Shown: positions 1 through 7,348 of the stretch, piece after piece
Numbering within the stretch: position 1 is the stretch's first letter
Layout of the letters: every line of letters begins with the position of its first letter
Origin: UBA5499 sp002426275
GTDB lineage: Bacteria; Bacillota; DTU084
Direction of reading: 5' to 3'
Assembly (NCBI GenBank): GCA_937888735.1
Contig: CALASN010000162.1
Coordinates: forward strand, 1-33,160
DNA: 33,160 nt
Position numbers and translations under genes: made by a program
The notes under the pieces: generated by a model
The model's database searches: none
The model's input: the letters and a program-made list of their open reading frames with translations, nothing else
Told to the model about the DNA's origin: nothing

Positions 1-120
1 AAAGATCTACACGCCAAGGGGCACACTATTCTCATGGTAACGCATGATCATGTGATCGCCGGCTATGCCCAACGCGTTGTCACCTTCTTCGACGGGCAGA
101 TCAAAAGCGAGGCGAGCTAA
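1..120 (+). CDS. ABC transporter ATP-binding protein, C-terminal end (partial, MacB/LolD type)
   Basis: Frame 1 is open from the window edge to a TAA at 118-120 and encodes the last 39 residues of a nucleotide-binding domain. The segment ILMVTHD carries the H-loop histidine, and the following stretch ending VVTFFDGQI is the usual closing strand of LolD/MacB-type ATPases. The stop abuts the ATG of the permease at 121 with no gap, so the two are certainly co-transcribed and probably form one transporter. The Walker and signature motifs lie upstream of the window and cannot be checked. The substrate is unknown. A MacA-like adaptor, if there is one, would also lie upstream. Confidence 0.85.
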   Translation, partial: KDLHAKGHTILMVTHDHVIAGYAQRVVTFFDGQIKSEAS

Positions 121-1326
121 ATGAGGCTTTTGGAGATTTTTCGCGTCGCGTTGCAGGCATTGAACGCCAATAAATTGCGTTCCTTTCTAACCACCTTGGG
201 GATCATCATCGGCGTGGGCGCGGTGATCATGATGGTTTCAATCGGCCAAGGTGCAAATCAGATGGTTGTGAATCAAATTTCCTCTATGGGAGCCAACTTG
301 ATCACCATTTCTCCCGGACGCGTTGCCAATCGCCGCGGCGGCGGTTGGGGAGCTCGGGGCTCGGGAAATATTCTCACCAATAAAGAGGTTGAATATATCC
401 AGAAGGGGAATACGACTCTCAAGGCGGTATCTCCCGAACTGACGCAGGGCGCCACGGTAAAGTATGGCGGCGCCAATTCATTCGCCATGGTTTACGGCGT
501 GACAGCCGATTACTTCTCCATCCGGGAATACGAATTGGCTGTCGGTCGCTTTTTTACTCCGCACGAAGAGGCGGCATCCGGCGCTGTGGCGATTATCGGC
601 GAGAACGTGGCGTCCGATTTATTCAAAGGTCTGAATCCTCTGGGCCAAGAAATAAAAATCGGAGATAGCCGGATCCGGGTAGTGGGCATTCTCGAGCCTA
701 AGGGAACCGGTTTCGCCGATAATACGGATCTGGTATATGTACCGCTGTCAACAGCCCAGAAGCGGCTGTTCGGCACAGATTATGTTAGCGCCATCTATTG
801 TCAGGCCAAAGGCGAACAGCTGATCGATCAGGCTGTCAGCGAGCTGAACATGTTAATGCAGCAGCGGATTAGCGACGCGGAAAAGTACGATATCCGTAAC
901 CAGCAAGAGATCATCGATACGGTCTCTAAAACTACCGCTACGTTCACGTTTTTGCTGGCTGGGATCGCAAGCATCGCCCTGTTGGTGGGCGGCATCGGAA
1001 TCATGAATATCATGTTGGTGTCGGTGACAGAGCGCACCAAAGAAATCGGAATCCGTAAAGCGCTTGGCGCTTCCCAGCAAGATATTCTCAGTCAATTTTT
1101 GATTGAAGCCCTGCTTTTGAGCTTTTTAGGCGGCTTGGTCGGGATAGGGCTTGGTATCTTAGGCGGCGGCATAATCGCTAAAGCGGCCGGCTGGCCGATG
1201 GTGATTTCCGTGGGAGCTATTCTCTTGGCATTCGGTTTCTCGGCTGGGATCGGCGTCTTTTTCGGCATTTATCCCGCGCGGAAAGCGTCGAGGCTAGATC
1301 CGATTGATGCCTTAAGATATGAATAG
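121..1326 (+). CDS. MacB/FtsX-family ABC transporter permease
   Basis: The 401-residue protein has the layout of a MacB-type permease. A first membrane helix lies at about residues 20-42, followed by an extracytoplasmic MacB core domain to about 265. Three more helices near 273-300, 325-352 and 358-385 form the FtsX domain. The motif TERTKEIGIRKALGAS after the second helix is characteristic of the family. Unlike E. coli MacB, the ATPase is a separate upstream protein. Such permeases act as mechanotransmitters that export peptides, drugs or lipoproteins; nothing here tells which. The start ATG directly follows the ATPase stop, which suggests translational coupling. Confidence 0.9.
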   Translation: MRLLEIFRVALQALNANKLRSFLTTLGIIIGVGAVIMMVSIGQGANQMVVNQISSMGANLITISPGRVANRRGGGWGARGSGNILTNKEVEYIQKGNTTLKAVSPELTQGATVKYGGANSFAMVYGVTADYFSIREYELAVGRFFTPHEEAASGAVAIIGENVASDLFKGLNPLGQEIKIGDSRIRVVGILEPKGTGFADNTDLVYVPLSTAQKRLFGTDYVSAIYCQAKGEQLIDQAVSELNMLMQQRISDAEKYDIRNQQEIIDTVSKTTATFTFLLAGIASIALLVGGIGIMNIMLVSVTERTKEIGIRKALGASQQDILSQFLIEALLLSFLGGLVGIGLGILGGGIIAKAAGWPMVISVGAILLAFGFSAGIGVFFGIYPARKASRLDPIDALRYE

Positions 1327-1328
1327 AA

Positions 1329-1354
1329 AAAAGGCTGTCCGCGGACAGCCTTTT
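1329..1354. terminator. Bidirectional rho-independent terminator between macB-like gene and cotJC
   Basis: A perfect 26-base palindrome (AAAAGGCTGTCC mirrored around GC) sits between the convergent stops at 1326 and 1356. Its flanks read as T-runs in both directions, so it can end both transcripts. Its stem core is nearly the same as that of the terminator at 5552-5583. Confidence 0.9.
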
Positions 1355-1355
1355 C

Positions 1356-1928
1356 TTAAAATATTTTTTTGCAGCCCATCTGATCGTGCATAATATCCAG
1401 CATTTCCCCAAAACGCTGAAAATGCACGATTTCTCTCTGTCTAAGAAACCGCAGCGTATCTGTGACGTCCGGATCGTCGGAAAGATTGATCAGCCATTCG
1501 TAGGTGGAGCGGGCTTTCTGTTCCGCAGCCATATCTTCATGCAGATCTGTGATGGGATCGCCTTTTGATTGGATATAAGCCGCAGTCCAGGGCACGCCTT
1601 CCCCGTTGACGAAATAAATGCCCCGATCGTGATCCGCATAGTATCCTTCCATGCCCGCCGCCTTAATTTGCGATAGCGGCGCGTCCTTAATCAGATTATA
1701 GACTATTGCCGCCACCATCTCCATATGCGCTAGCTCTTCGGTCCCTATATCAGTAAGCAGGCCTTTCCCTTGCGATGTGGGCATGGAATAGCGTTGGGTC
1801 AGGTAACGCAGCGAAGCTCCCAGTTCACCGTCAGGGCCTCCGTATTGGGTAATAATGGTTTTCGCCAGCTTCGGGTTGGGGCCGGAGACGCGTATGGGAT
1901 ACTGCAGCTTCTTTTCATAAATCCACAA
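1356..1928 (-). CDS. cotJC: Spore coat protein CotJC (manganese-catalase-like)
   Basis: The 190-residue product begins MWIYEKKLQYP, as B. subtilis CotJC does, and has the same length class. It contains the ferritin-like manganese catalase fold with Glu/His-rich helices, for example TEELAHMEM near residue 65 and QREIVHFQRF near 165, which supply metal ligands in the family. CotJC is a spore coat or outer forespore component in spore formers. The TTG at 1928 is chosen because it gives the conserved N-terminus and has AGGAGGG about nine bases upstream. The gene is third in the cotJA-cotJB-cotJC operon, 14 bases after cotJB. Whether it has catalase activity is not known from sequence. Confidence 0.93.
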   Translation of the reverse strand: MWIYEKKLQYPIRVSGPNPKLAKTIITQYGGPDGELGASLRYLTQRYSMPTSQGKGLLTDIGTEELAHMEMVAAIVYNLIKDAPLSQIKAAGMEGYYADHDRGIYFVNGEGVPWTAAYIQSKGDPITDLHEDMAAEQKARSTYEWLINLSDDPDVTDTLRFLRQREIVHFQRFGEMLDIMHDQMGCKKIF

Positions 1929-1942
1929 ACTTCTTCACCCTC

Positions 1943-2197
1943 CTAACATGTCGTTTCCCAAGGCCAAGGGCCTTCCGTCCATTCCCAACAGTTGCCTCCA
2001 GGGTTGCGTCCGCGCACAGTTAAAGGACCGAAGGTTTGCTGGTACCGCTCTATCTTGCTTTGCAGTTCACGATTGACTTGATCAAATAGCGTCAGCGCTT
2101 GTCTTTCCGCTGGATGCGTATCCAGGAAAAGGTTTAATTCAACGATCGTGAACTGCAGTTCGCGGATTTGCTGCAATAAAGTTTGCTCATGCCCCAT
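1943..2197 (-). CDS. cotJB: Spore coat protein CotJB
   Basis: The 84-residue product starts MGHEQTLLQQIRELQF and ends in a Trp-rich tail (CWEWTEGPWPWE), both typical of CotJB. A longer open frame reaches back to 2410, but that extension lies across cotJA in another frame and is not supported. The ATG at 2197 overlaps the cotJA stop at 2187-2189 by 11 bases, which points to translational coupling. A G-run about ten bases upstream could serve as the ribosome site. CotJB is a small coat-associated protein whose biochemical role is unknown; it is needed with CotJA and CotJC in the coat. Confidence 0.9.
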   Translation of the reverse strand: MGHEQTLLQQIRELQFTIVELNLFLDTHPAERQALTLFDQVNRELQSKIERYQQTFGPLTVRGRNPGGNCWEWTEGPWPWETTC

Positions 2198-2375
2198 TTT
2201 TGCATACCCCCCAGTTGTCTTCAGGGTAGTAAGGACGAATGAGTTCTGGGAAAATAGTGCCTTCCCGCAGCCCTTCCGGTGGAGGTAAAACTTGGTTGAA
2301 GTTTTGAAAAGGTATATAGGCGCGCGCCAGCTCCAGGGGAGGCGACGGGCAGAAAGACGCTTGTTTTGCTTCCAT
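2187..2375 (-). CDS. cotJA: Spore coat-associated protein CotJA
   Basis: This 62-residue protein carries the CotJA hallmarks: a Pro-rich N-terminal part, the segment ARAYIPFQNFNQVLPPPEGL and a conserved end near GTIFPELIRPYYPE. The ATG at 2375 is preceded by AAAGGAGG, the best ribosome site of the operon. It is the first gene of cotJABC. In B. subtilis the operon is transcribed by sigma-E in the mother cell. Here CATAGTAT on the minus strand (2409-2416) vaguely resembles a sigma-E -10 box, but no matching -35 was found. Confidence 0.9.
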   Translation of the reverse strand: MEAKQASFCPSPPLELARAYIPFQNFNQVLPPPEGLREGTIFPELIRPYYPEDNWGVCKNGA

Positions 2376-2522
2376 GGTAAAATGGCCTCCTTTGAGGAAT
2401 TATGCTTCATACTATGCTGGAAAAAAGTATTTTGTTTTGAGTATTAAGCCTAATTTTGAAGGAAAACGGCACATTCTTCGCGAATAACTTGAGATGGAAG
2501 CATGGAAGCAAGGAGGAAAGAG

Positions 2523-3527
2523 GTGCGTCTGGTGGAGGATCGCGAACGAGAGATCATGTTGGATTTTGTCCGGGTGACGGAAACTGCGGCTTTGCGAGCA
2601 GCCCGCGTTCTGGGCAGGGGCGATAAAGAAGCCGTAGACCAGGCTGCGGTGGACGGGATGCGCGGGATGTTGGATTTGGTCAACATCAACGGGAAAGTGG
2701 TGATCGGCGAAGGGGAGAAGGATAAAGCGCCCATGCTCTACATAGGGGAACAGGTTGGCAAAGCAAAGGGAGCGGAGCCGGTGGATATCGCGGTGGATCC
2801 GGTGGAAGGCACGCGGCTTGTGGCCTGCGGGCTGCCCAATGCCATTTCGGCCATCGTGGCCGCCGACGAAGGGTGTCTGTTGCCGGTTCCCGGTTTTTAT
2901 ATGGAAAAGATCGCGGTGGGGCCTCAGGCGAGCGGCTATATTGATTTGGAAGCGCCTGTGCGGGAAAATTTGCGGGTTGTGGCTGCGGCTTTGGGAAAGA
3001 ACGTCCGGGATCTGACGGTCGTGGTGCTGGATCGCGAGCGTCACCGTGGCCTGATGGATGAGATCAGGTGTTGCGGCGCCAGGATCAAAATGATTTTGGA
3101 CGGCGATGTGGCCGGAGCCATCGCCACAGCTTTGCCAGAGACCGGCGTTGATATCCTGATGGGAATCGGCGGAGCGCCGGAGGCTGTGCTGGCCGCGGCC
3201 GCTCTCAGGTGCCTGGGCGGCGAGCTGCAGACGAAGCTTTATACGCCCACCGAAGAAGTGAAAGCAAAAGCGCGGGAGATTAAGCTCGCGCCGGACGACG
3301 TCCTTACAATTGATGATTTAGTGAAAGGGGAAAGCGTGATTTTTGCCGCCACCGGCATCACGGACGGAGAACTGCTAAAAGGAGTCAGATATGGTCCTGG
3401 CTTGGCGAAAACCCATTCCCTGGTGATGCGGGAGCGGACAAAGACAGTGCGTTTCGTGGAGACGATTCACAATTTGAAATATAAGACTGTTCGTTCAAGA
3501 AAAGAAATGGCTGAACTGGAAGTATAA
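2523..3527 (+). CDS. glpX: Fructose-1,6-bisphosphatase class II (GlpX)
   Basis: GlpX hydrolyses fructose 1,6-bisphosphate to fructose 6-phosphate in gluconeogenesis, in the cytoplasm, using divalent metal. The 334-residue protein opens with the family sequence FVRVTETAAL and GRGDKEAVD. It carries the metal-site motifs GEGEKD near residue 62 and VDPVEGT near 91. The GTG at 2523 is preferred because AGGAGG (2511-2516) lies six bases upstream and gives the usual GlpX N-terminus. An in-frame ATG at 2502 would add seven residues but has no ribosome site. The gene is divergent from cotJ. The two hydrolase genes downstream show no pathway link to it. Confidence 0.93.
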   Translation: MRLVEDREREIMLDFVRVTETAALRAARVLGRGDKEAVDQAAVDGMRGMLDLVNINGKVVIGEGEKDKAPMLYIGEQVGKAKGAEPVDIAVDPVEGTRLVACGLPNAISAIVAADEGCLLPVPGFYMEKIAVGPQASGYIDLEAPVRENLRVVAAALGKNVRDLTVVVLDRERHRGLMDEIRCCGARIKMILDGDVAGAIATALPETGVDILMGIGGAPEAVLAAAALRCLGGELQTKLYTPTEEVKAKAREIKLAPDDVLTIDDLVKGESVIFAATGITDGELLKGVRYGPGLAKTHSLVMRERTKTVRFVETIHNLKYKTVRSRKEMAELEV

Positions 3528-3554
3528 AGATAGAAAACTTGGGAGATGTAAGGC

Positions 3555-4640
3555 TTGCGCGATTATGAGATAGCAAAGATTGATCCTAATTTCAGGCTCA
3601 TCTCCGGCCTGCCAGAAGAGATCTCCTGGCACAGCTGCCAGGAAGCGCCCATCCAAGTCTCGGGGCTTGCGGTCTGCCAGGGCCAGCGGTTTTGGCGCTT
3701 GCCAGGGAGCGTCAGCAGTAAAATAAGCGAAAACGTCGATCTGCTGGCGAAGCATACGGCGGGAGGGAGACTTAGATTTCGTACAGACTCGCCTTATGTG
3801 GCGCTGCAAGTGCGATTATTGACCGGCGGCTTAATGCCGCATATGCCTCTTTCCGGAAAATCCGGCTGCGACATCTATCTGGGCTCTCTGCCTAGCGTCT
3901 ATAAGAAATCGGCCTTTCCTGCAGACGAGAGCCAGGAAACATATGAAGCGCTCCTCTATAAAGCAGCTGAGCTGGAAGAGGTGACTGTGAATCTGCCCTT
4001 ATATAACGGCGTGAAAGCGGTGCAGATCGGCATCAGTCCCCAGGCGCAGCTCGCCGGCCCTACTCCTTACGCTTTGCCTTTGCCCATTGTGTATTACGGT
4101 TCTTCCATTACCCAAGGAGGTTGCGCGTCGCGTCCCGGCAATTCCTATCAGGCGATTCTCACTCGCCGGTTAAATGTGGATCATCTCAATTTGGGTTTTT
4201 CCGGCAGTGCCAAAGGAGAGCCGGCCATGGCCCAATACATAGCGGGACTCGCCATGAGCGCCTTTGTTTTGGATTATGATCACAATGCGCTTACAAGGGA
4301 AGATTTGGCAGCCACCCATGAGAGATTCTTTCAAATCGTCAGCGCTCGGCAGCCTGAACTGCCTGTGATCATGGTCTCGAAGCCGGACTTTGAAACTGTC
4401 AACGTAGAGCGCGATTACGATGCTCGCGACAGCGCCGCCAGGCGGGAGATCATTCGCAGAACATATGAACATGCCAAAGCGGCGGGATATGAGAACGTAT
4501 GGTTCGTGGACGGGGAAAAGCTGTTTGGCGCCTGCGGCCGCGACAGCTGTACTGTTGACGGCACCCATCCCAATGATTTGGGCTTCATGCGGATGGCAGA
4601 AAGCCTGGAACCTATTTTACGGCAGGCGCTGCGGCTTTAA
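3555..4640 (+). CDS. SGNH/GDSL-family esterase with N-terminal GxDLY-type domain
   Basis: The 361-residue protein has two parts. Residues about 20-165 form a beta-rich domain ending in a SGCDIYLG motif, like the GxDLY/SGNH_hydro_N domain. Residues about 175-361 form an SGNH hydrolase. Ser184 in YGSSITQGG is the probable nucleophile, NLGFSG and DYDHNA supply the oxyanion blocks, and Asp335/His338 lie in DGTHP. Relatives deacetylate or de-esterify carbohydrates. No signal peptide is visible, so the enzyme is probably cytoplasmic. TTG at 3555 is the start. The substrate cannot be named. It follows glpX by 27 bases and may share its transcript. Confidence 0.85.
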   Translation: MRDYEIAKIDPNFRLISGLPEEISWHSCQEAPIQVSGLAVCQGQRFWRLPGSVSSKISENVDLLAKHTAGGRLRFRTDSPYVALQVRLLTGGLMPHMPLSGKSGCDIYLGSLPSVYKKSAFPADESQETYEALLYKAAELEEVTVNLPLYNGVKAVQIGISPQAQLAGPTPYALPLPIVYYGSSITQGGCASRPGNSYQAILTRRLNVDHLNLGFSGSAKGEPAMAQYIAGLAMSAFVLDYDHNALTREDLAATHERFFQIVSARQPELPVIMVSKPDFETVNVERDYDARDSAARREIIRRTYEHAKAAGYENVWFVDGEKLFGACGRDSCTVDGTHPNDLGFMRMAESLEPILRQALRL

Positions 4641-4706
4641 CGGCCGTAATAAGCTGGGTTGAAACAGCTTTCAGCCTGAGATTGAGGAATAAGAGGAGGT
4701 AGCAAG

Positions 4707-5531
4707 ATGAAGAGAAGACTGACACAATCGCTTTTGGCGCTGCTGTTCGTTTTGGCTGTTGTCGGCGGCGCTTTGGCGGCCGTGCGCAGCGAGGTGATAA
4801 CCCACCATAGCGCCGCGCTGAACCAGGATAAAACATTTGAATTGTTTTATCCGCCCCAATATAACCCGCGCAAGGATTATCCAGTTCTCTATTTACTGCA
4901 TGGGGCGGGCGGCTCATATACGCAATGGGCTTCTCGGGGAACTTTGGCCGAGCTTTTGGACGATTACCAGATGTTTGTAGTTTTGCCGGACGGCGATCGG
5001 ACGAGCTGGTACGTGGACAGCCCCACGACCGCTTCCAAATACGAGTCCTACATCATTGAGGACTTGATTCCCTATCTTGATCGCAATTTCCCCACCGTCA
5101 AAGATCGCAAAGGCCGCGCCATCAGCGGCTTGAGCATGGGCGGGCACGGAGCCGTCACCTTAGCGCTCAAGCATCCGGACCGCTTTGCCTCCGCTTCGTC
5201 GCTCAGCGGGATTTTGGATATCGTGCGCCATCCCAATGAGTGGGGGATAGCGGCGCGGCTGGGTGGCAGAGACGAGAACCGGGCTCTGTGGGAAGCCAAC
5301 AGCGCTTTGAATTTGCTGGACAAGTGGCGGACCGCTCAGCCGGTGGCCTTATTTACTTCCTGCGGCGTGGACGATTTTGCCTTGCCAGAGAATCGAGATT
5401 TCGTACGTAAACTGGAGACGCTCAAGATTCCTCACCTTTATGTGGAACATCCCGGAGCGCACACCATGGAGTATTGGTTGGGTCACATTGAGGAGCATTT
5501 GGTTTTCCATACCTATATTTTCACGCATTGA
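4707..5531 (+). CDS. Secreted putative esterase (alpha/beta-hydrolase, esterase D/feruloyl esterase-like)
   Basis: The 274-residue protein begins with a clear signal peptide (MKRRLTQSLL then a hydrophobic core, likely cleaved after ALA near residue 24). It then shows the putative-esterase alpha/beta-hydrolase fold. LYLLHGAGG is the oxyanion region, Ser143 in GLSMGG is the nucleophile, Asp222 or Asp223 in CGVDDF and His252 in HPGAHT complete the triad. Family members cleave S-formylglutathione, feruloyl or other acyl esters. Given the signal peptide, it acts outside the inner membrane. ATG 4707 has AGGAGG at a good distance. The gene lies 66 bases after the SGNH esterase and ends before a strong terminator. 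Confidence 0.87.
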   Translation: MKRRLTQSLLALLFVLAVVGGALAAVRSEVITHHSAALNQDKTFELFYPPQYNPRKDYPVLYLLHGAGGSYTQWASRGTLAELLDDYQMFVVLPDGDRTSWYVDSPTTASKYESYIIEDLIPYLDRNFPTVKDRKGRAISGLSMGGHGAVTLALKHPDRFASASSLSGILDIVRHPNEWGIAARLGGRDENRALWEANSALNLLDKWRTAQPVALFTSCGVDDFALPENRDFVRKLETLKIPHLYVEHPGAHTMEYWLGHIEEHLVFHTYIFTH

Positions 5532-5551
5532 TTGCCCAATGAATTAGCAGC

Positions 5552-5583
5552 GAAGGGGGCTGTCCGCGCGGACAGCCCCCTTC
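5552..5583. terminator. Bidirectional terminator, 32-base perfect palindrome
   Basis: A perfect 32-base inverted repeat (GAAGGGGGCTGTCC followed by a GCGC centre and its mirror) lies 20 bases after the esterase stop. It overlaps the minus-strand stop codon of the 48-residue ORF at 5582-5584. The T-tract is short on the plus side (TTCATTCTT). The inner stem shares GGCTGTCCGCG with the terminator at 1329-1354. Confidence 0.85.
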
Positions 5584-5728
5584 ATTCTTCTTGCGCGTGC
5601 TGCGGGTTGAAAAGAGTTCGGACGGCCTTGGCAATTTTATCCGGGAGCAGCGGATCCACGAAAAAGATCAGAAACAAGATTAAGACCACGATATGCATTC
5701 GTTCCTTGGAATCGTTTAAATTAAGCAT
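5582..5728 (-). CDS. Small one-helix membrane protein (48 aa), hypothetical
   Basis: A 48-residue ORF starts at ATG 5728 with a very strong ribosome site (AGGAGGAGG) that overlaps the stop of the preceding small gene. It encodes a short polar N-terminus, one hydrophobic helix (HIVVLILFLIFFV, about residues 12-24), then a basic amphipathic tail. The hydrophobic segment and its DNA resemble the upstream neighbour at 5739-5984, so the two look like paralogues. Small proteins of this form are common among spore formers, but I know no named family that matches. A sporulation role is inference from the position next to gpr. The stop lies inside the terminator stem. Confidence 0.7.
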   Translation of the reverse strand: MLNLNDSKERMHIVVLILFLIFFVDPLLPDKIAKAVRTLFNPQHAQEE

Positions 5729-5738
5729 TTTCCTCCTC

Positions 5739-5984
5739 CTATTTGGCCGGGTTTAGGACCGCGCTAGGTGCGTCGACCACAGCTTGCAGAGCGGAAACTG
5801 TAGCGGATACCGCGTCCAGCATGGACCGGAAAGAGTTGATTTTGCCATTGAGAGTGGCGATTCCCTCTTTAAAAAAGGATTGGTTTTCCATCAGAAACAC
5901 GATCAAAATCAGAAACAAGATTAAAACAAAATTTTGCCCGAATAAGCCGCTGAAGGCTTCCAATTTATTGTTGTCAGCGGACAT
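5739..5984 (-). CDS. Small one-helix membrane protein (81 aa), hypothetical
   Basis: The 81-residue product has a polar N-terminus, one membrane helix (NFVLILFLILIVFLME, about residues 18-33) and an Ala/Val/Ser-rich amphipathic C-terminal helix of about 45 residues. ATG 5984 has GGGAGG seven bases upstream. That ribosome site is the 3' arm of a long inverted repeat (5989-6058). The gene follows gpr by 84 bases and precedes the 48-residue paralogue by ten. The layout (short N-terminus, FxLILFLI helix) is like that of small YjcZ-type spore proteins, but no family assignment can be defended. It is probably in the inner membrane. Confidence 0.72.
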   Translation of the reverse strand: MSADNNKLEAFSGLFGQNFVLILFLILIVFLMENQSFFKEGIATLNGKINSFRSMLDAVSATVSALQAVVDAPSAVLNPAK

Positions 5985-5988
5985 GACA

Positions 5989-6058
5989 GCGCCTCCCTTC
6001 GTAGTATAGCTAGTGCATAATATTATTCTGCAAGCTTTTATGCTACAGAGGGAGGCGC
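5989..6058 (-). promoter_or_regulatory. Long hairpin that would sequester the ribosome site of the 81-aa gene
   Basis: 5989-5998 and 6049-6058 are perfect 10-base complements. Pairing continues through 6001-6004 with 6043-6046 and, with wobbles, to about 6009/6038. In minus-strand RNA the 3' arm contains AGGGAGG, the ribosome site of the ORF starting at 5984. The stem has about 20 pairs with one mismatch and a loop of about 28 bases. It lies just after gpr, so it could also shape the 3' end of that message. Confidence 0.6.
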
Positions 6059-6068
6059 ATTTATGATT

Positions 6069-7061
6069 TTAGCCTAAGTATTTTAAAACGTTATCTAGAT
6101 TCAAATTCGGATGGAGGAAAGCGTTCAAACCGCTGGCCAGAGTCGTCGAGAGATCGTCGATTAAATCGTCGATTTCTTTGGGCGTCACCACCAGCCTGCC
6201 CATGAACGGGGACAGCAGCCGGTTCAGCACGGTTTTCTTTTGTTGTTCGTTCAAAGACATGCTTCCTGTTCCTGGCGGCATTTGTTTGGGCGTGGGCCTG
6301 GTGATGGCGTCCATAGCTTCGCTGGCAATTGTAAGCGCCCCTACCACCGTAGGCACGCCGATGGCGATCACATCGCAGCCCAAGCTTTCTTTGGTGATGC
6401 CGAAGCGATGGTTGCCCACGCCGGAGCCAGGTTTGATCCCGGAGTCGGAAAGCTGAATCGTGCTGGCTAGTCTGCCTGTGGAGCGGCTGGCCAGGGCGTC
6501 GATGGCGATCACCAGTTTGGGTTTTGTCTTGTCAACGATTCCCTGGACGATTTCCCCCGTTTCAATGCCGGTGAGGCCAAGGACGCCCGGAGCCAGCGCG
6601 CTCACCGGACGTAAGCCTCCCCTCACTTCCGGCGGCACCATATTGTAAAGGTGCCTGGTCACCATAAGCTGCTCCACGACTTTAGGTCCCAAAGCATCCG
6701 GCGTGGCTTGCCAATTGCCTAGTCCAACCACGAAAACAGAATCGTTTTCTCCAAGCTTCACGAACTTTGCCAGTTCCCCGGCCAGGATTTCCGCCACTTT
6801 CTGCTGGGCATCTTTATTTCTTTGTCTGAGAGCCGGAGATTCTATGGTGATGTAAAGCCCCGGCAGCTTGCCCATGCTCTGGGCGGCTTGTTGAGATTTG
6901 ATGTTCACTCGGGAAATCACGGCTTCGGCCGTCTCTTCCCGCTGGTGTTCCACCTCTTTTGTGGGAGCTGTGGGCATGGCTTCCACGGCCAGGTCTGTGC
7001 GTACTGAGTATTCATCTTCCTCGGGACAGCGGAGCCTGAGTCGACGGCGATCAATTTGCAA
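6069..7061 (-). CDS. gpr: Germination protease GPR (spore endopeptidase)
   Basis: GPR degrades small acid-soluble spore proteins in the first minutes of germination. It is made as a zymogen in the forespore and matures by removing a short N-terminal propeptide. The 330-residue protein has the family N-terminus EYSVRTDLAVEA at residues 17-28, where the propeptide is cut. It also has the conserved core VFVVGLGNWQATPDALGP, PGVLGLTGIETGEI and GVGNHRFGI. It is a little shorter than the B. subtilis enzyme (about 368). TTG 7061 is used, with GGAGGG upstream. It begins 4 bases after the stop of the 76-residue gene, so the two are probably co-transcribed. In B. subtilis gpr is under sigma-F and sigma-G. 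Confidence 0.95.
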   Translation of the reverse strand: MQIDRRRLRLRCPEEDEYSVRTDLAVEAMPTAPTKEVEHQREETAEAVISRVNIKSQQAAQSMGKLPGLYITIESPALRQRNKDAQQKVAEILAGELAKFVKLGENDSVFVVGLGNWQATPDALGPKVVEQLMVTRHLYNMVPPEVRGGLRPVSALAPGVLGLTGIETGEIVQGIVDKTKPKLVIAIDALASRSTGRLASTIQLSDSGIKPGSGVGNHRFGITKESLGCDVIAIGVPTVVGALTIASEAMDAITRPTPKQMPPGTGSMSLNEQQKKTVLNRLLSPFMGRLVVTPKEIDDLIDDLSTTLASGLNAFLHPNLNLDNVLKYLG

Positions 7062-7064
7062 AAG

Positions 7065-7295
7065 TTATCCCTCCATCTGCATGATTTTGGTTGTCAAATA
7101 TTCTTTCCAGTCTTCGGCCTCCTCTAGCTGGGCGTAAAACTCCTTCTCCCAGATGGCTACAGGAGAAAAAGTTAAGCTCAAAACCGAGTTTTTTCCCGTT
7201 TGCAGGACAGTCTCTTCCCTGCGCAGCAGCAGGTAAAAGTCACGCTGACGGATTTTTTTGGGCCCCAGAAGGATGTGGCTGCGCTGGCTTTGCAC
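7065..7295 (-). CDS. Hypothetical 76-aa protein upstream of gpr
   Basis: A small charged soluble protein of 76 residues with no signal peptide or membrane helix. It opens with a basic stretch (LLGPKKIRQRDFYLLLRREE), has a central beta-like part (SVLSLTFSPVAIWEKEFY) and ends in an acidic helical tail. GTG 7295 has AAGGAGG seven bases upstream, which makes it very likely a real gene. It stops 4 bases before gpr starts, so the two form an operon. I do not recognise the family. A role in sporulation or germination is inferred only from the gpr linkage. Confidence 0.65.
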   Translation of the reverse strand: MQSQRSHILLGPKKIRQRDFYLLLRREETVLQTGKNSVLSLTFSPVAIWEKEFYAQLEEAEDWKEYLTTKIMQMEG

Positions 7296-7348
7296 GGTAG
7301 CTCCTCCTTCCTTATTATTGGAGATTGAAGTCCAGATATACGTCCGGT

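Noticed and set aside
1943..2410. 155-residue version of CotJB
   Set aside because: The first 71 residues lie across cotJA in another frame. The conserved CotJB sequence begins at the ATG at 2197.
2409..2416. Sigma-E-like -10 box (CATAGTAT, minus strand) before cotJA
   Set aside because: Position fits the known control of cotJ, but no acceptable -35 sequence was found at 14-16 bases, so it is not listed as a feature.
2412..3044. 210-residue minus-strand frame opposite glpX
   Set aside because: His/Pro-rich shadow of the glpX reading frame; it would also run into the cotJ promoter region.
5532..6009. Plus-strand frames of 74 and 88 residues opposite the small membrane protein genes
   Set aside because: They start in the terminator or lack ribosome sites, while the minus-strand ORFs have strong ones and make sensible membrane proteins.
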